DNA from: CAADGV01 sp040290295
Lineage (GTDB): Bacteria > Bacteroidota > Ignavibacteria > UBA10030 > UBA6906
NCBI GenBank assembly: GCA_040290295.1
Contig: PSMW01000012.1
Location: forward strand, 39,349-103,348
Direction: 5' to 3'
Length of the DNA: 64,000 nt
Shown here: positions 1-8,100 of the stretch, piece after piece
Layout of the letters: each line of letters opens with the position of its first letter
Numbering within the stretch: position 1 is the stretch's first letter
The notes under the pieces: generated by a model
Told to the model about the DNA's origin: nothing
Databases searched by the model: none
Seen by the model: the letters and a program-made list of their open reading frames with translations, nothing else
Position numbers and translations under genes: made by a program

Positions 1-596
1 GCCTGCCGTTGCCCCGACATTTCCTCTTCGACAAGCACCTTATGGCTGACCACAACGTTTTCGGAAGGATGATTGATTTTCACGACACGAAAATCCAGCG
101 TCTTGCCGATGAACGCATCGAAGTCGCGCACAGGTCGCACATCGATTTGCGAGCCGGGTAGGAATGCGTCGATCCCGAGCAGGTCCACGACAATGCCACC
201 CTTGATGCGGCGAACGCAACGGCCTTGCAACACTTCGCCTGTCTCATACGCCTTGGTCACGCGCTCCCACACGCGCATGAAGTCGGCACGCTTGCGAGAC
301 AGGACGAGTTGGCCGTCCTTATCTTCAACGCTCTCAAGAAACACTTCGATCTCGTCGCCGACTTTCAGCTCGTCCTTGTTGGTAAACTCCGACAAGGGCA
401 CAACGCCCTCCGACTTGAACCCGATATCCACCGACACTTCGGTATCGGTGATGGCGACAATCCGCCCTTTGACAATCTCCCCTTCACTGATTGTGCCCAA
501 CGATTTCTCGTAGAGCTTCTTGAGATCGTTGTATTCGGCTTCGCCGTACTCACGATCGATTACAGAATCCAGAACGCCGGTTTTTGTGTCAGTCAT
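1..596 (-). CDS. rpsA: 30S ribosomal protein S1 (3' end outside window)
   Basis: Reading the minus strand from the ATG at 594-596 gives about 198 residues with no stop before the window edge. An S1 RNA-binding repeat starts near residue 34 (EGEIVKGRIVAI) and a second begins near residue 118 (GEVLQGRCVRRIKGGIVVDL). The S1 hallmark VLSRKRADF lies between them. AGGAGG sits 4 bases before the ATG. S1 holds mRNA on the small ribosomal subunit. The order cmk-ispH-rpsA is widespread in bacteria, which supports the call. The C-terminal repeats are not visible here. Confidence 0.93.
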   Translation of the reverse strand, partial: MTDTKTGVLDSVIDREYGEAEYNDLKKLYEKSLGTISEGEIVKGRIVAITDTEVSVDIGFKSEGVVPLSEFTNKDELKVGDEIEVFLESVEDKDGQLVLSRKRADFMRVWERVTKAYETGEVLQGRCVRRIKGGIVVDLLGIDAFLPGSQIDVRPVRDFDAFIGKTLDFRVVKINHPSENVVVSHKVLVEEEMSGQRQ

Positions 597-777
597 TCAT
601 CCTCCTCTTGTTTGACATAACGTCCCGTTGCTGCCAGGACATCCTCGATGCACTGCGCTCGCTGCAACGTCATCAGATTGCAGGATGCAAAACACGAGGG
701 AAGTTGTGTTGGTTGATTGATGTGTTGATTGTGTGATGACAACTTTTGTTGCACGCTTTTGCGCCGATGGCCGGCGC
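597..777 (-). other. Leader between ispH and rpsA
   Basis: These 181 bases separate the ispH stop from the rpsA start. I see no coding frame that looks real and no clear terminator or -35/-10 pair. It may be a long rpsA leader, since S1 genes are often autoregulated through such leaders, but nothing in the bases proves this. Confidence 0.3.
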
Positions 778-1680
778 TTATGCCGGAACATGCTCGCGGT
801 TGCCGACCAGTGCCTCGATGCCCGCTTTCACTTTCTCCATCAGCCACTGCGGCGTACTTGTCGCGCCGCTGATGCCGACGGTGGCGGCGCCTTCGAACCA
901 TTCGCGTTGTAGTTCGGGGACATCTTCGATGAAATACGTTCGAGGATTCGCTGCTCGACAGATGTCGTAGAGAACTTTCCCGTTGGAAGAGGTACGCCCC
1001 GCGACAAAAATCATCACGTCATTCTGCGCCGCGAACTCGCGCAGCTTCTTGTCGCGCCCCGATACTTGTCCGCAAATCGTATCCTTCGCATGAAACTCGA
1101 TCGCGGATTCTTCGAAGGTTCCGACTTCAAATTCAGCCTGTATCCGTTCCTTCAACGCGCGCGCAATCTCGTAGAACGTTTCCTTGTCCATCGTCGTTTG
1201 CGAAAAGAGCACCGTGTTGCGTTTGGGATCGACTGATGCTGTTTCCTCCACCGAACGCACCACGATCGCCTCGCCGTTGGTGATGCCCACGAGGCCGATC
1301 ACTTCCGCGTGATCGTTCTTTCCGAAGATCACGACTTGGTAACCCTTGTCGTAGAACTTCCGTATACGTTCTTGAACTTTGGTTACGACCGGGCACGTTG
1401 CGTCGATCAATTCGACCTGGTGTTTGCGAGCCAATGCATACGTCGAAGGCGGTTCGCCGTGCGCGCGTATCAACACTCGTTTTCCACTCAGCCGTTCGAG
1501 GTCGGCGTGCGTGATCGTCTCCAAACCCCTTGCCTTCAGTCGTTCGATCTCCATTGGATTGTGAATGATGGGACCGAGCGAGTACAGCTCGGGCGATTCT
1601 TGCATCACTTCTTCGGCAATTTCGATGGTGCGCACCACACCCCAGCAGAAGCCGGAATTCTTGTCAATCGTTACTTTCAT
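778..1680 (-). CDS. ispH: 4-hydroxy-3-methylbut-2-enyl diphosphate reductase
   Basis: 300 residues, a normal IspH length. The enzyme makes IPP and DMAPP in the last step of the MEP isoprenoid pathway, in the cytoplasm, using a [4Fe-4S] cluster. The three cluster cysteines are visible at residues 12 (GFCWGV), 96 (DATCPVV) and 203 (TICGQV). The conserved histidines (H40, H74, H124) and QTTMD at 161-165 are present. Around the third cysteine the usual CxATxxRQ is replaced by CGQVSGRD, and SSNS by SSNG, so this is a divergent subtype. The start codon overlaps the cmk stop by 4 bases, showing translational coupling. Confidence 0.93.
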   Translation of the reverse strand: MKVTIDKNSGFCWGVVRTIEIAEEVMQESPELYSLGPIIHNPMEIERLKARGLETITHADLERLSGKRVLIRAHGEPPSTYALARKHQVELIDATCPVVTKVQERIRKFYDKGYQVVIFGKNDHAEVIGLVGITNGEAIVVRSVEETASVDPKRNTVLFSQTTMDKETFYEIARALKERIQAEFEVGTFEESAIEFHAKDTICGQVSGRDKKLREFAAQNDVMIFVAGRTSSNGKVLYDICRAANPRTYFIEDVPELQREWFEGAATVGISGATSTPQWLMEKVKAGIEALVGNREHVPA

Positions 1681-2369
1681 GCGTTGTCTTGTTCAGCAAG
1701 TTTCTCTTGCGCCTTCCGAACCACGAACTCTACTTGCTCATCGATCGTCAAGTCGGACGTATCGAGGACGATGGCGTCGTCGGCTTTGCGGAGCGGACTT
1801 TCGTCGCGGCTGTAATCTTTCTCATCGCGCTCACGAATTTCATTCATGAGTGTTTCGAGATCCGTCCTAATGCCTTTCTCCAGCAGTTCCTGTTGTCGGC
1901 GTCGAGCACGTGCTTCGATGCTTGCGACCATAAAGATCTTCACGTCAGCGTCGGGAAACACGACCGTACCGAGATCGCGTCCTTCGAGCACCACTCCTCC
2001 GTCTTTTCCGAGGCGGCGTTGCTCGCGCACCATTGCTTGGCGCACGTCCCGAAGCGTGCTGACCGAACTCACCGCTATCGTCACCTCCGGCGAACGGATC
2101 TGCTCGGTCACGTCCTCGCCGTCGAGCAACACTTTCAAAGAACCGTTTGCGGGCACCAATTCGATACGTGTCGTTTCTGCGATGGCACCGATCTTTTTGG
2201 AGTAGAAGCCATCCAGTCCACTGCGCAAAATCTTCAACGTCAATGCTCGGTACATCGCCCCCGTGTCGATATGCAGATAGCCCAACCGTTGCGCTACCAG
2301 TTTTGCGGTGGTGGACTTTCCCGAAGCTGCCGGTCCATCTATGGCGATGATTAACTTCTTTCTACTCAA
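1677..2369 (-). CDS. cmk: Cytidylate kinase
   Basis: 230 residues. It phosphorylates CMP/dCMP with ATP. The P-loop GPAASGKST is at residues 11-19, followed by the family signature HIDTGAMYRALTLK, and later EGRDLGTVVFPDADVK. The only sensible start is TTG at 2367-2369, because an in-frame TGA lies 12 bases upstream and no ATG or GTG precedes the P-loop. There is no Shine-Dalgarno before it; the leader instead carries CCTCC. ispH overlaps the 3' end by 4 bases and rpsA follows, so this is the first gene of a cmk-ispH-rpsA operon. Confidence 0.9.
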   Translation of the reverse strand: MSRKKLIIAIDGPAASGKSTTAKLVAQRLGYLHIDTGAMYRALTLKILRSGLDGFYSKKIGAIAETTRIELVPANGSLKVLLDGEDVTEQIRSPEVTIAVSSVSTLRDVRQAMVREQRRLGKDGGVVLEGRDLGTVVFPDADVKIFMVASIEARARRRQQELLEKGIRTDLETLMNEIRERDEKDYSRDESPLRKADDAIVLDTSDLTIDEQVEFVVRKAQEKLAEQDNA

Positions 2370-2401
2370 ATGAACTCGAAATCAGGAGGTTTCGGGGTTT
2401 C

Positions 2402-2430
2402 AATATAACCAAAACGCCGTCGGATGGCAA
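2402..2430 (-). promoter_or_regulatory. Promoter for cmk-ispH-rpsA
   Basis: On the minus strand TTGCCA (2430-2425), a 17-base spacer and TATATT (2407-2402) form a good housekeeping-type promoter. Transcription would begin near 2395, about 25 bases before the cmk TTG. Confidence 0.55.
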
Positions 2431-2440
2431 CACGCCTCGG

Positions 2441-2469
2441 TTGGAGCAAAGCCTGTGAATGCCTACATT
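2441..2469 (+). promoter_or_regulatory. Promoter for the SpoU methyltransferase
   Basis: TTGGAG (2441-2446), 17 bases, TACATT (2464-2469). Transcription would start near 2476. This excludes the in-frame codon at 2455 as the start of the next gene and favours the ATG cluster at 2500-2508. Confidence 0.45.
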
Positions 2470-2499
2470 CTTCAGGGCATTCCAGCCGATCGTACATTC

Positions 2500-3048
2500 A
2501 TGATGATGCGAAAACTCACGCACGAAGAAATCGCCGCTCAGCGTCTCTCTCGGGAAAAGCTCCACACCGCCGAACGATTTCCGATTTACGGCATGTTGGA
2601 CAACATCCGGAGCCTGTACAACGTCGGGTCCATCTTCCGCACCTCGGACGGGGGACTGATCCGCAAGCTCCTCCTCTGCGGTTATACGCCTCACCCACCA
2701 AGAAAAGAAATAGAGAAAACTGCATTGGGCGCCACCGAGACCGTCCCGTGGCAGCATTTCAGGTCGATCCATGAAGGAATTGCCGCGGTGCGTTCCGAAG
2801 GAGCGAAGCTTTGTGTTTTGGAACAGACCAACAGCAGCATCCCCTACTACGCCGTGCGTCCCGAAGACTTCCCCATCTGTCTGGTCGTGGGAAACGAGCT
2901 GACGGGCATCTCCTCTGAGGTGATTGCTTTAGCCGATATGGCGATCGAGATTCCGATGTTCGGAACAAAGCAGTCGCTCAATGCTGCCGTTGCGTACGGT
3001 ATCGCTCTCTTCGAGTTGGTAAGGATTTGGACGCTGCGCACCACCTAG
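2500..3048 (+). CDS. SpoU/TrmH-family RNA methyltransferase
   Basis: About 182 residues from the first of three consecutive ATGs (2500, 2503, 2506). SPOUT enzymes transfer a methyl group from SAM to a ribose or base in tRNA or rRNA. All three TrmH motifs are visible: NIRSLYNVGSIFRTSDG, then LVVGNELTGIS, then IEIPMFGTKQSLNAAVAYGIALFE, which forms the trefoil-knot SAM site. There is no N-terminal substrate domain, so it is a minimal SpoU protein and the RNA target cannot be named. The start fits the promoter at 2441-2469. It is divergent from cmk and convergent with the AlbA_2 gene. Confidence 0.85.
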   Translation: MMMRKLTHEEIAAQRLSREKLHTAERFPIYGMLDNIRSLYNVGSIFRTSDGGLIRKLLLCGYTPHPPRKEIEKTALGATETVPWQHFRSIHEGIAAVRSEGAKLCVLEQTNSSIPYYAVRPEDFPICLVVGNELTGISSEVIALADMAIEIPMFGTKQSLNAAVAYGIALFELVRIWTLRTT

Positions 3049-3078
3049 CTCGAGAGCGTGCGATCTTCCGACATGCGC

Positions 3079-3750
3079 TCAGGCCGAGAGAGGATGAGCG
3101 AGTGTGTAGTAATCGCGTTTTTCCATCGTGTGAATGCGTACAACGCCCGCCCGGACGAGCAAGACCAAGATGCGCGACGCACGGCGCTCCGAAATATTCA
3201 CCAATCGGGCAAACTCCGCTACCGTGATGCGTTCGTGTTCCTCTAAATAACGAAAGAGCCGCTTTTCGTTTTCACCGATCTCGATCTTGATGGGTTTGGC
3301 GTCGGGCCGTTCGCTCCGCAGAATCTTGACGACTTCCTTACTTGCCATCACGGTCTTATCGTTCACGCGAATGTATACACGAGTATCCTCCCCGCCTTGA
3401 GCGTCGCCGTTCACGCTTCCATTGAACAAGTGGGGTTTGTCGTCGCTTTCGGGAACATACGCGACCACGACGTCCGTCCCGTCGAACGGAACGATGTCGA
3501 TGATCGGATGAATTGCAGGGATACAATATTCGCTGCCCGCTTGCTCGATCAGCTCCACTTCGCTTTTTTCGCTTTCGATGCCGACAATGGAGCCGTCATC
3601 ATCAACGCCAAAGAGGATGTAGCCTCCTTTGGTGTTTGCCATTGCACTCAACGTCTTGGCGATCTTCTCTGGTGTGGAAACCTTCCGCTTGAATTCGACT
3701 TCGAAGCCTTCACCTTCTTCGATCAAATGCAATACGTCTTTGTATGTCAT
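3079..3750 (-). CDS. AlbA_2 (Schlafen-type) DNA-binding domain protein
   Basis: 223 residues. The N-terminal half (about 1-140) is a divergent AlbA_2/AAA_4 domain: EGEGFEVEFKRK, then AMANTKGGYILFGVDDDG, then VYIRVNDKTVMAS. The last 70 residues look like a winged helix (ERITVAEFARLVNISERRASRILVLL is the helix-turn-helix stretch). Proteins of this build are usually transcription regulators, but the target is unknown. Its ATG overlaps the mtgA stop by 4 bases, so it is the last gene of the rel-ruvX-mtgA operon. Why a regulator sits there is not clear from the sequence. Confidence 0.78.
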   Translation of the reverse strand: MTYKDVLHLIEEGEGFEVEFKRKVSTPEKIAKTLSAMANTKGGYILFGVDDDGSIVGIESEKSEVELIEQAGSEYCIPAIHPIIDIVPFDGTDVVVAYVPESDDKPHLFNGSVNGDAQGGEDTRVYIRVNDKTVMASKEVVKILRSERPDAKPIKIEIGENEKRLFRYLEEHERITVAEFARLVNISERRASRILVLLVRAGVVRIHTMEKRDYYTLAHPLSA

Positions 3751-4673
3751 GGTGGTCCCCTATCAATGTCCGTTGAATCGCTTGCCACTGCATTGGACAC
3801 TTCCCCGGTGTCTGCGGGCGATGGTGGAATCACGACTGGACTTGATTGGTTCTCCTTCGATTGTTCTTGTTGCGTGTCTTCTTCCTCCGGCTCCTCTGCG
3901 TCGAAGTACCTTCTGCCTTGCATGCGTTGAAGAACGACGTTTCTCCGGAACGCTACCCACCGTGTGTTGTCGGTCGGCCGGTGCTTGAGCGGACTGGGAA
4001 TAACGACAGCAAGCCGAATCGCCTGTTCGAGCGTGACGGCACTTGCCGGACGATGGAAATATGTTTGCGCAGCCGCCTCGATGCCGAACACTCCTCTGCC
4101 CCACTCGATGATGTTCAGGTACAATTCGAGTATCCTTTCCTTGTCCAAGAACGCTTCGAGCAGCAGCGTGATGATCCACTCCTTCAGCTTGCGTATCGGG
4201 TCCTTCGATGTGGAGAGATACAGATTCTTTGCAAGCTGCTGCGTGATGGTGCTTGCGCCGCGTACGGCTCGTTTTCTCTCCCAATTCTTCTTTAACGACT
4301 CTTTGAACTCATACCAATCGAACCCGCCATGTTCCCAAAACGTTCCGTCTTCGGCAACGACAACAGCGTTGACGACGTGGCGCGGAATCTTCGAGAGCGG
4401 AACCCAACGATGCCGCACGACGAAGTTCCTTCCCTCACGCTCCGCCTCTTCGCGTCGCTGGCGCATGAGTGCCGTCTCCGTCGGACTCTCGGTGCGAAGG
4501 CGCGGAACATCGAACCACGGGATGGTGAGCAGCTCAACCACAACGAACAGACCGAATACGATCAGCAGCGCCTTCAGCTTGTGGGCGATTGCCCACTGCA
4601 CAACCCGCTGCACGTGCTGGAAGCTACTTCGATTGCCGCGAGCGTGTGGCTCCGTGTTGCGCGCTTCACTCAT
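3747..4673 (-). CDS. mtgA: Monofunctional peptidoglycan glycosyltransferase (GT51)
   Basis: 308 residues. It polymerises lipid II into glycan strands at the inner membrane. One membrane anchor lies near residues 34-54. The GT51 motifs are VAEDGTFWEHGGFDW (catalytic Glu), GASTITQQLAKNLYLS and RILELYLNIIEWG. There is no transpeptidase domain. The C-terminal 50 residues are an acidic, Gln/Ser/Pro-rich tail (EEPEEEDTQQEQ) that the shorter enterobacterial MtgA lacks. It overlaps ruvX by 8 bases and the AlbA_2 gene by 4. Confidence 0.9.
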   Translation of the reverse strand: MSEARNTEPHARGNRSSFQHVQRVVQWAIAHKLKALLIVFGLFVVVELLTIPWFDVPRLRTESPTETALMRQRREEAEREGRNFVVRHRWVPLSKIPRHVVNAVVVAEDGTFWEHGGFDWYEFKESLKKNWERKRAVRGASTITQQLAKNLYLSTSKDPIRKLKEWIITLLLEAFLDKERILELYLNIIEWGRGVFGIEAAAQTYFHRPASAVTLEQAIRLAVVIPSPLKHRPTDNTRWVAFRRNVVLQRMQGRRYFDAEEPEEEDTQQEQSKENQSSPVVIPPSPADTGEVSNAVASDSTDIDRGPP

Positions 4674-5118
4674 TCTGCGCGCCGGCTTCTGCCGACTCTT
4701 CTCTGAGATGGTCGAGATAGTCTTGCAGCATCAAACGCGCAGCCATCGTATCGACGCGAGCTTTCTGCCGGCGTTTCTTCTTTTTCATTCCCGTTTCAAT
4801 GAACGTGTGTTGCGCCCGCACGGAAGTAAAGCTCTCGTCCCACGTCGCAACGGGCAGCGAGGTGTGACGTTTCAACCTCTCGATGAATCGTTCCACTTCG
4901 AGCGCTTTTTTTCCTTTGCCTCCATCCAGACTGTACGGCATGCCCACCACGATGTATGTAACTTCCTCATGTGTGAGGATCGCCGACAACGCGTCGAACA
5001 ACGCACCGTCGTTCGGGAGCGTCGCAACGCCGCGAGCGATAAGCCGCGTCGGGTCGCTTACGGCAACGCCGATGCGCTTCGTCCCATAATCCAAGGCCAG
5101 GATACGTCCCGCACTCAC
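4666..5118 (-). CDS. ruvX: Putative pre-16S rRNA nuclease / RuvX (YqgF)
   Basis: 150 residues from a GTG at 5116-5118 that overlaps the rel stop (GTGA). This start gives the standard YqgF N-terminus, ILALDYGTKRIGVAVSDP. Other family motifs: YIVVGMPYSLDGGKG, ATWDESFTSVRAQ and KARVDTMAARLMLQDYL, which supply the acidic metal-binding residues of the RNase H fold. The family matures the 5' end of 16S rRNA and is Holliday-resolvase-like in structure. The frame stays open further upstream inside rel, but that extension is not real protein. Confidence 0.88.
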   Translation of the reverse strand: MSAGRILALDYGTKRIGVAVSDPTRLIARGVATLPNDGALFDALSAILTHEEVTYIVVGMPYSLDGGKGKKALEVERFIERLKRHTSLPVATWDESFTSVRAQHTFIETGMKKKKRRQKARVDTMAARLMLQDYLDHLREESAEAGAQNE

Positions 5119-7301
5119 TGCTCGAGCCGCTCCGCGCGAGTAATCCCTTTGATCTTGCGTATGCGATCTAACAAGCGCTGCAAATGCTCGGTATCCTTCA
5201 CGTTGATGACGAACAGACCTTCGAACATCGAATCTTTCGAATCCAAGTTGACGCTTCGGATGTTGGTGTTCTGGTATGTCGAGATCGCGTGTGTGATGTC
5301 GCTGAGCATACCGGTACGGTCCTCGCCGACGATGCGCACGGCGGCAACAAACATGGCGCTGCTCTCGGGGGGCCACTGAACGTCTACCAAGCGGTTCGGC
5401 TCCATTTGCAGCATAAGCTGGATATTTTTGCACGACCGACGATGAATCTTCACCCCCTCACCTTGCGTGATGAACCCGACGACAGGATCCCCCGGGATCG
5501 GATTGCAGCATTTTGCATAGCTATGCAGATAGTTTTCCTGCGCACCGTTGAGCACGATGCCCGACGCGATACTGCGAGCTGTACTGATGAACTTGTCGAA
5601 CAATCCTTCGATCTTCCCCTCGCTCGTGGTGACTGCTGGCGGGTGATGTTGCTCGTCCTGGATGAGCTTGATGATATCGTCCGCGTTCACTTTCTGCTGG
5701 TAAAGGGCGAGGTAGAACTTTCCCAGATTCTCGATGCGTTGTCGCGTCAGGAATTGCTGCAAATCGTCTTCGTTGATGCTCAGCTTCGCCTTCTTGAGCT
5801 TCCGCTCCCACATCGCTTTCCCCTCTTCGATTGCTTTCCGTTGCTCCTCTCGTAACCACCGTCGGATGTGTGCCTTGGCTTTGTGCGAGACGGCGATTTT
5901 TTCCCAGTCCGGATTTGGCGTTTGGTTCTTGGACGTGATGATTTCGATCTGGTCGCCGCTTCGGAGTTGCGTATCGAGCGGAACAATGCGTCCGTTTACT
6001 TTTGCCGCGATGCAATGATCGCCCACCTTCGAGTGAATTTCGTACGCAAAGTCGATAGGGGTTGCACCTTTCGGGAGAATCTTCAAATCTCCCTTCGGCG
6101 TGAAGACGTAGATTTCGTCTTGGAAGAGACTGAGCTTGAAGCTTTCGATCAGTTGTGTGCTTTCGGTATCGTCTCCGGCATTCTCGATGATATCGCGAAT
6201 CCAGTTCACCCAGTTGCGCAGCTTGTCGTCGATCCTTTGTGCATTCTCCTTGTACGCCCAATGCGCCGCGACGCCGCGTTCGGCAATTTCGTGCATGGCT
6301 CTTGTGCGAATCTGCACCTCCACCAGTCGGCCCTCCGGTCCCCACACGGTAGTGTGGATGGATTTGTAGCCGTTCTGCTTGGGGAGCGAAATGTAATCCT
6401 TGAAGCGCTCGGAGTTCGCTTTGTAGATGTTGGAGATAATGCCCAGCACGTTGTAACAATCCTGGTCCTGATCCGAATCGATGATGATGCGGACGGCGAA
6501 GAGATCGTAGATTTCGTCGAGCGGTTTGTTCCGCTTGACCATCTTGTTATAGATGCTGTAGATGTGCTTCGGACGTGCGCTACGTTCGTACTTGTAGCCT
6601 TCCGCGCGCAGGCGTTCTTCGATCGGTCGGGCAAACTCTTTGAGGTAGCGCTCTCGTTCCCGACGGCGTGCCTTCAGTTCACGGGCAATCGCGTCGTACT
6701 CTTCCCGCTGCAACGTCTTGAAGGCGAGGTCCTCCAACTCCCACTTGATGTTTGCCAACCCGAAGCGGTGAGCGAACGGGGCATAGACATCCAACGTTTC
6801 TCGTGCGATGCGCTTCTGCCGTTCGGGTGGCAGGAAGTCGATCGTCCGCATGTTGTGAAGGCGATCGGCAAACTTCACTAGCATGACGCGAATGTCGTTC
6901 ACCATCGACAGCAGCATCTTGCGATAGCTTTCGACTTGCGATGTTTCGATGCTGGTGAGGTTCACACTGGAGATTTTTGTTGCGCCATCGACAATGTCGG
7001 CAATCGTATCGCCGAACTCTGCGCGGATATCCTTGATTTGATAATCGGTGTCTTCAACAACATCATGAAGCAAAGCGGCAGCAACGGAGATATCATCGAG
7101 GGGAATCTCTTTGGCGACAATTTTCGCCACTTCGTACGGATGGTCGAAGAACGGCTCGCCCGATGCCCGTTTGTCGAAGCGATGAGCGTTGAAACCGAAT
7201 TCGAATGCGCGGCGGATCAGCGACTCATCCACCTTGTGCAGATGCTTGCGGCAGACGAGGAGAAGCTCATCTAACTTTTCTTTGTACTTTCTGTTGGTCA
7301 T
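5115..7301 (-). CDS. rel: Bifunctional (p)ppGpp synthetase/hydrolase Rel
   Basis: 728 residues from the ATG at 7299-7301. It makes and degrades the stringent-response alarmone. The hydrolase HD domain is intact (DHPYEVAKIV, ALLHDVVEDTDY, KFADRLHNMRT). The synthetase domain has EIYDLFAVRIII, YISLPKQNGYKSIHTTVWG and EVQIRTRAMHEIAERGVAAHW. A TGS domain follows (YVFTPKGDLKILPKGATPI) and an ACT domain ends the protein (VGEDRTGMLSDI). Both halves look active, so this is likely the only long RSH enzyme. It is first in an operon with ruvX, mtgA and the AlbA_2 gene, with overlapping ends throughout. Confidence 0.94.
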   Translation of the reverse strand: MTNRKYKEKLDELLLVCRKHLHKVDESLIRRAFEFGFNAHRFDKRASGEPFFDHPYEVAKIVAKEIPLDDISVAAALLHDVVEDTDYQIKDIRAEFGDTIADIVDGATKISSVNLTSIETSQVESYRKMLLSMVNDIRVMLVKFADRLHNMRTIDFLPPERQKRIARETLDVYAPFAHRFGLANIKWELEDLAFKTLQREEYDAIARELKARRRERERYLKEFARPIEERLRAEGYKYERSARPKHIYSIYNKMVKRNKPLDEIYDLFAVRIIIDSDQDQDCYNVLGIISNIYKANSERFKDYISLPKQNGYKSIHTTVWGPEGRLVEVQIRTRAMHEIAERGVAAHWAYKENAQRIDDKLRNWVNWIRDIIENAGDDTESTQLIESFKLSLFQDEIYVFTPKGDLKILPKGATPIDFAYEIHSKVGDHCIAAKVNGRIVPLDTQLRSGDQIEIITSKNQTPNPDWEKIAVSHKAKAHIRRWLREEQRKAIEEGKAMWERKLKKAKLSINEDDLQQFLTRQRIENLGKFYLALYQQKVNADDIIKLIQDEQHHPPAVTTSEGKIEGLFDKFISTARSIASGIVLNGAQENYLHSYAKCCNPIPGDPVVGFITQGEGVKIHRRSCKNIQLMLQMEPNRLVDVQWPPESSAMFVAAVRIVGEDRTGMLSDITHAISTYQNTNIRSVNLDSKDSMFEGLFVINVKDTEHLQRLLDRIRKIKGITRAERLEQ

Positions 7302-7408
7302 ACTCGTCTGCACTCGCCCACGACGCGCGGGACGCCGTCGGAGTCGCGGTAGTCGTGTCTGCTCGTCAGGTGTCGCGTGGTGGCGTTGCGCTCTCCTTTC
7401 TCTAAAAA

Positions 7409-7437
7409 AATATAGGTGGTTGCCGAAGGAGAATCAA
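7409..7437 (-). promoter_or_regulatory. Promoter for the rel operon
   Basis: On the minus strand TTGATT (7437-7432), 17 bases, TATATT (7414-7409). It lies between the upp stop and rel, leaving a leader of about 100 bases before the rel ATG. Confidence 0.55.
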
Positions 7438-7450
7438 GCAGCGCCGTGTG

Positions 7451-8071
7451 TCATTCCGTGCCGAAGATCCTATCGCCAGCGTCCCCCAATCCGGGCAGAA
7501 TGTAGCCGTGGTTGTTCAACTCGCGGTCGAGCACTGCGGTGAAGATGTGCACATCGGGATGGTCGCGGGCGATCTTGTGAACGCCTTCGGGCGCCGCCAA
7601 CAGACTGACGAAGCGAATGCGCTTTGCTCCTTTGTTCTTCAAGAACGTGATGGCAGCCGAGCCGCCGGTAGCCAGCATCGGATCGAGCAACAACACCAAA
7701 CTCTTGTCCAGATGGCGAGGAAACTTCGAGTAATAGTCCACGGGCTTGAGCGTCTCCTCGTTACGGTACAACCCGACGTGCCCCACCTTCGCTTCGGGCA
7801 GAAAGTCCAAGAAACCATCTACCAAGCCGAGTCCTGCACGCAGCACCGGCACAATGATGATGTCTTCGGCAAGACGGTAGCCCTTGGTTTTCTCCAGCGG
7901 CGTGCTAACGGTTTCTGCTTTGAGCTTGAGATCGTGCGTCACCTGAAAAGCCATGACCGACGCGATGCGACGCAGCGTGGTGCGGAACAGATGGCTGTCG
8001 GTGTGCTTATTCCGCAGAATCGTCAGGTCGCGCTTGATCAGGGGATGATCGATAATTGTCAGGTTTTTCAT
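7451..8071 (-). CDS. upp: Uracil phosphoribosyltransferase
   Basis: 206 residues from the ATG at 8069-8071. It converts uracil and PRPP to UMP (pyrimidine salvage). The family pattern is clear: N-terminal IDHPLIKRDLTILRN, central VPVLRAGLGLVDG, YYSKFP, PRPP-binding loop LLLDPMLATGGSAAITFL, and C-terminal ILPGLGDAGDRIFGTE. The frame is open upstream but that stretch overlaps the end of the oxidoreductase gene and lacks family similarity. It follows the oxidoreductase by 29 bases. Confidence 0.94.
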   Translation of the reverse strand: MKNLTIIDHPLIKRDLTILRNKHTDSHLFRTTLRRIASVMAFQVTHDLKLKAETVSTPLEKTKGYRLAEDIIIVPVLRAGLGLVDGFLDFLPEAKVGHVGLYRNEETLKPVDYYSKFPRHLDKSLVLLLDPMLATGGSAAITFLKNKGAKRIRFVSLLAAPEGVHKIARDHPDVHIFTAVLDRELNNHGYILPGLGDAGDRIFGTE

Positions 8072-8100
8072 ACCACGTTCGGTTTTGTTCCGGCGAGCAC

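Noticed and set aside
3964..5379. 471-codon plus-strand open frame opposite mtgA, ruvX and rel
   Set aside because: Shadow of three real genes; no recognisable domain.
4666..5433. Longer version of ruvX reaching into rel
   Set aside because: The extra 105 residues are rel bases in another frame; the GTG at 5118 gives the normal protein.
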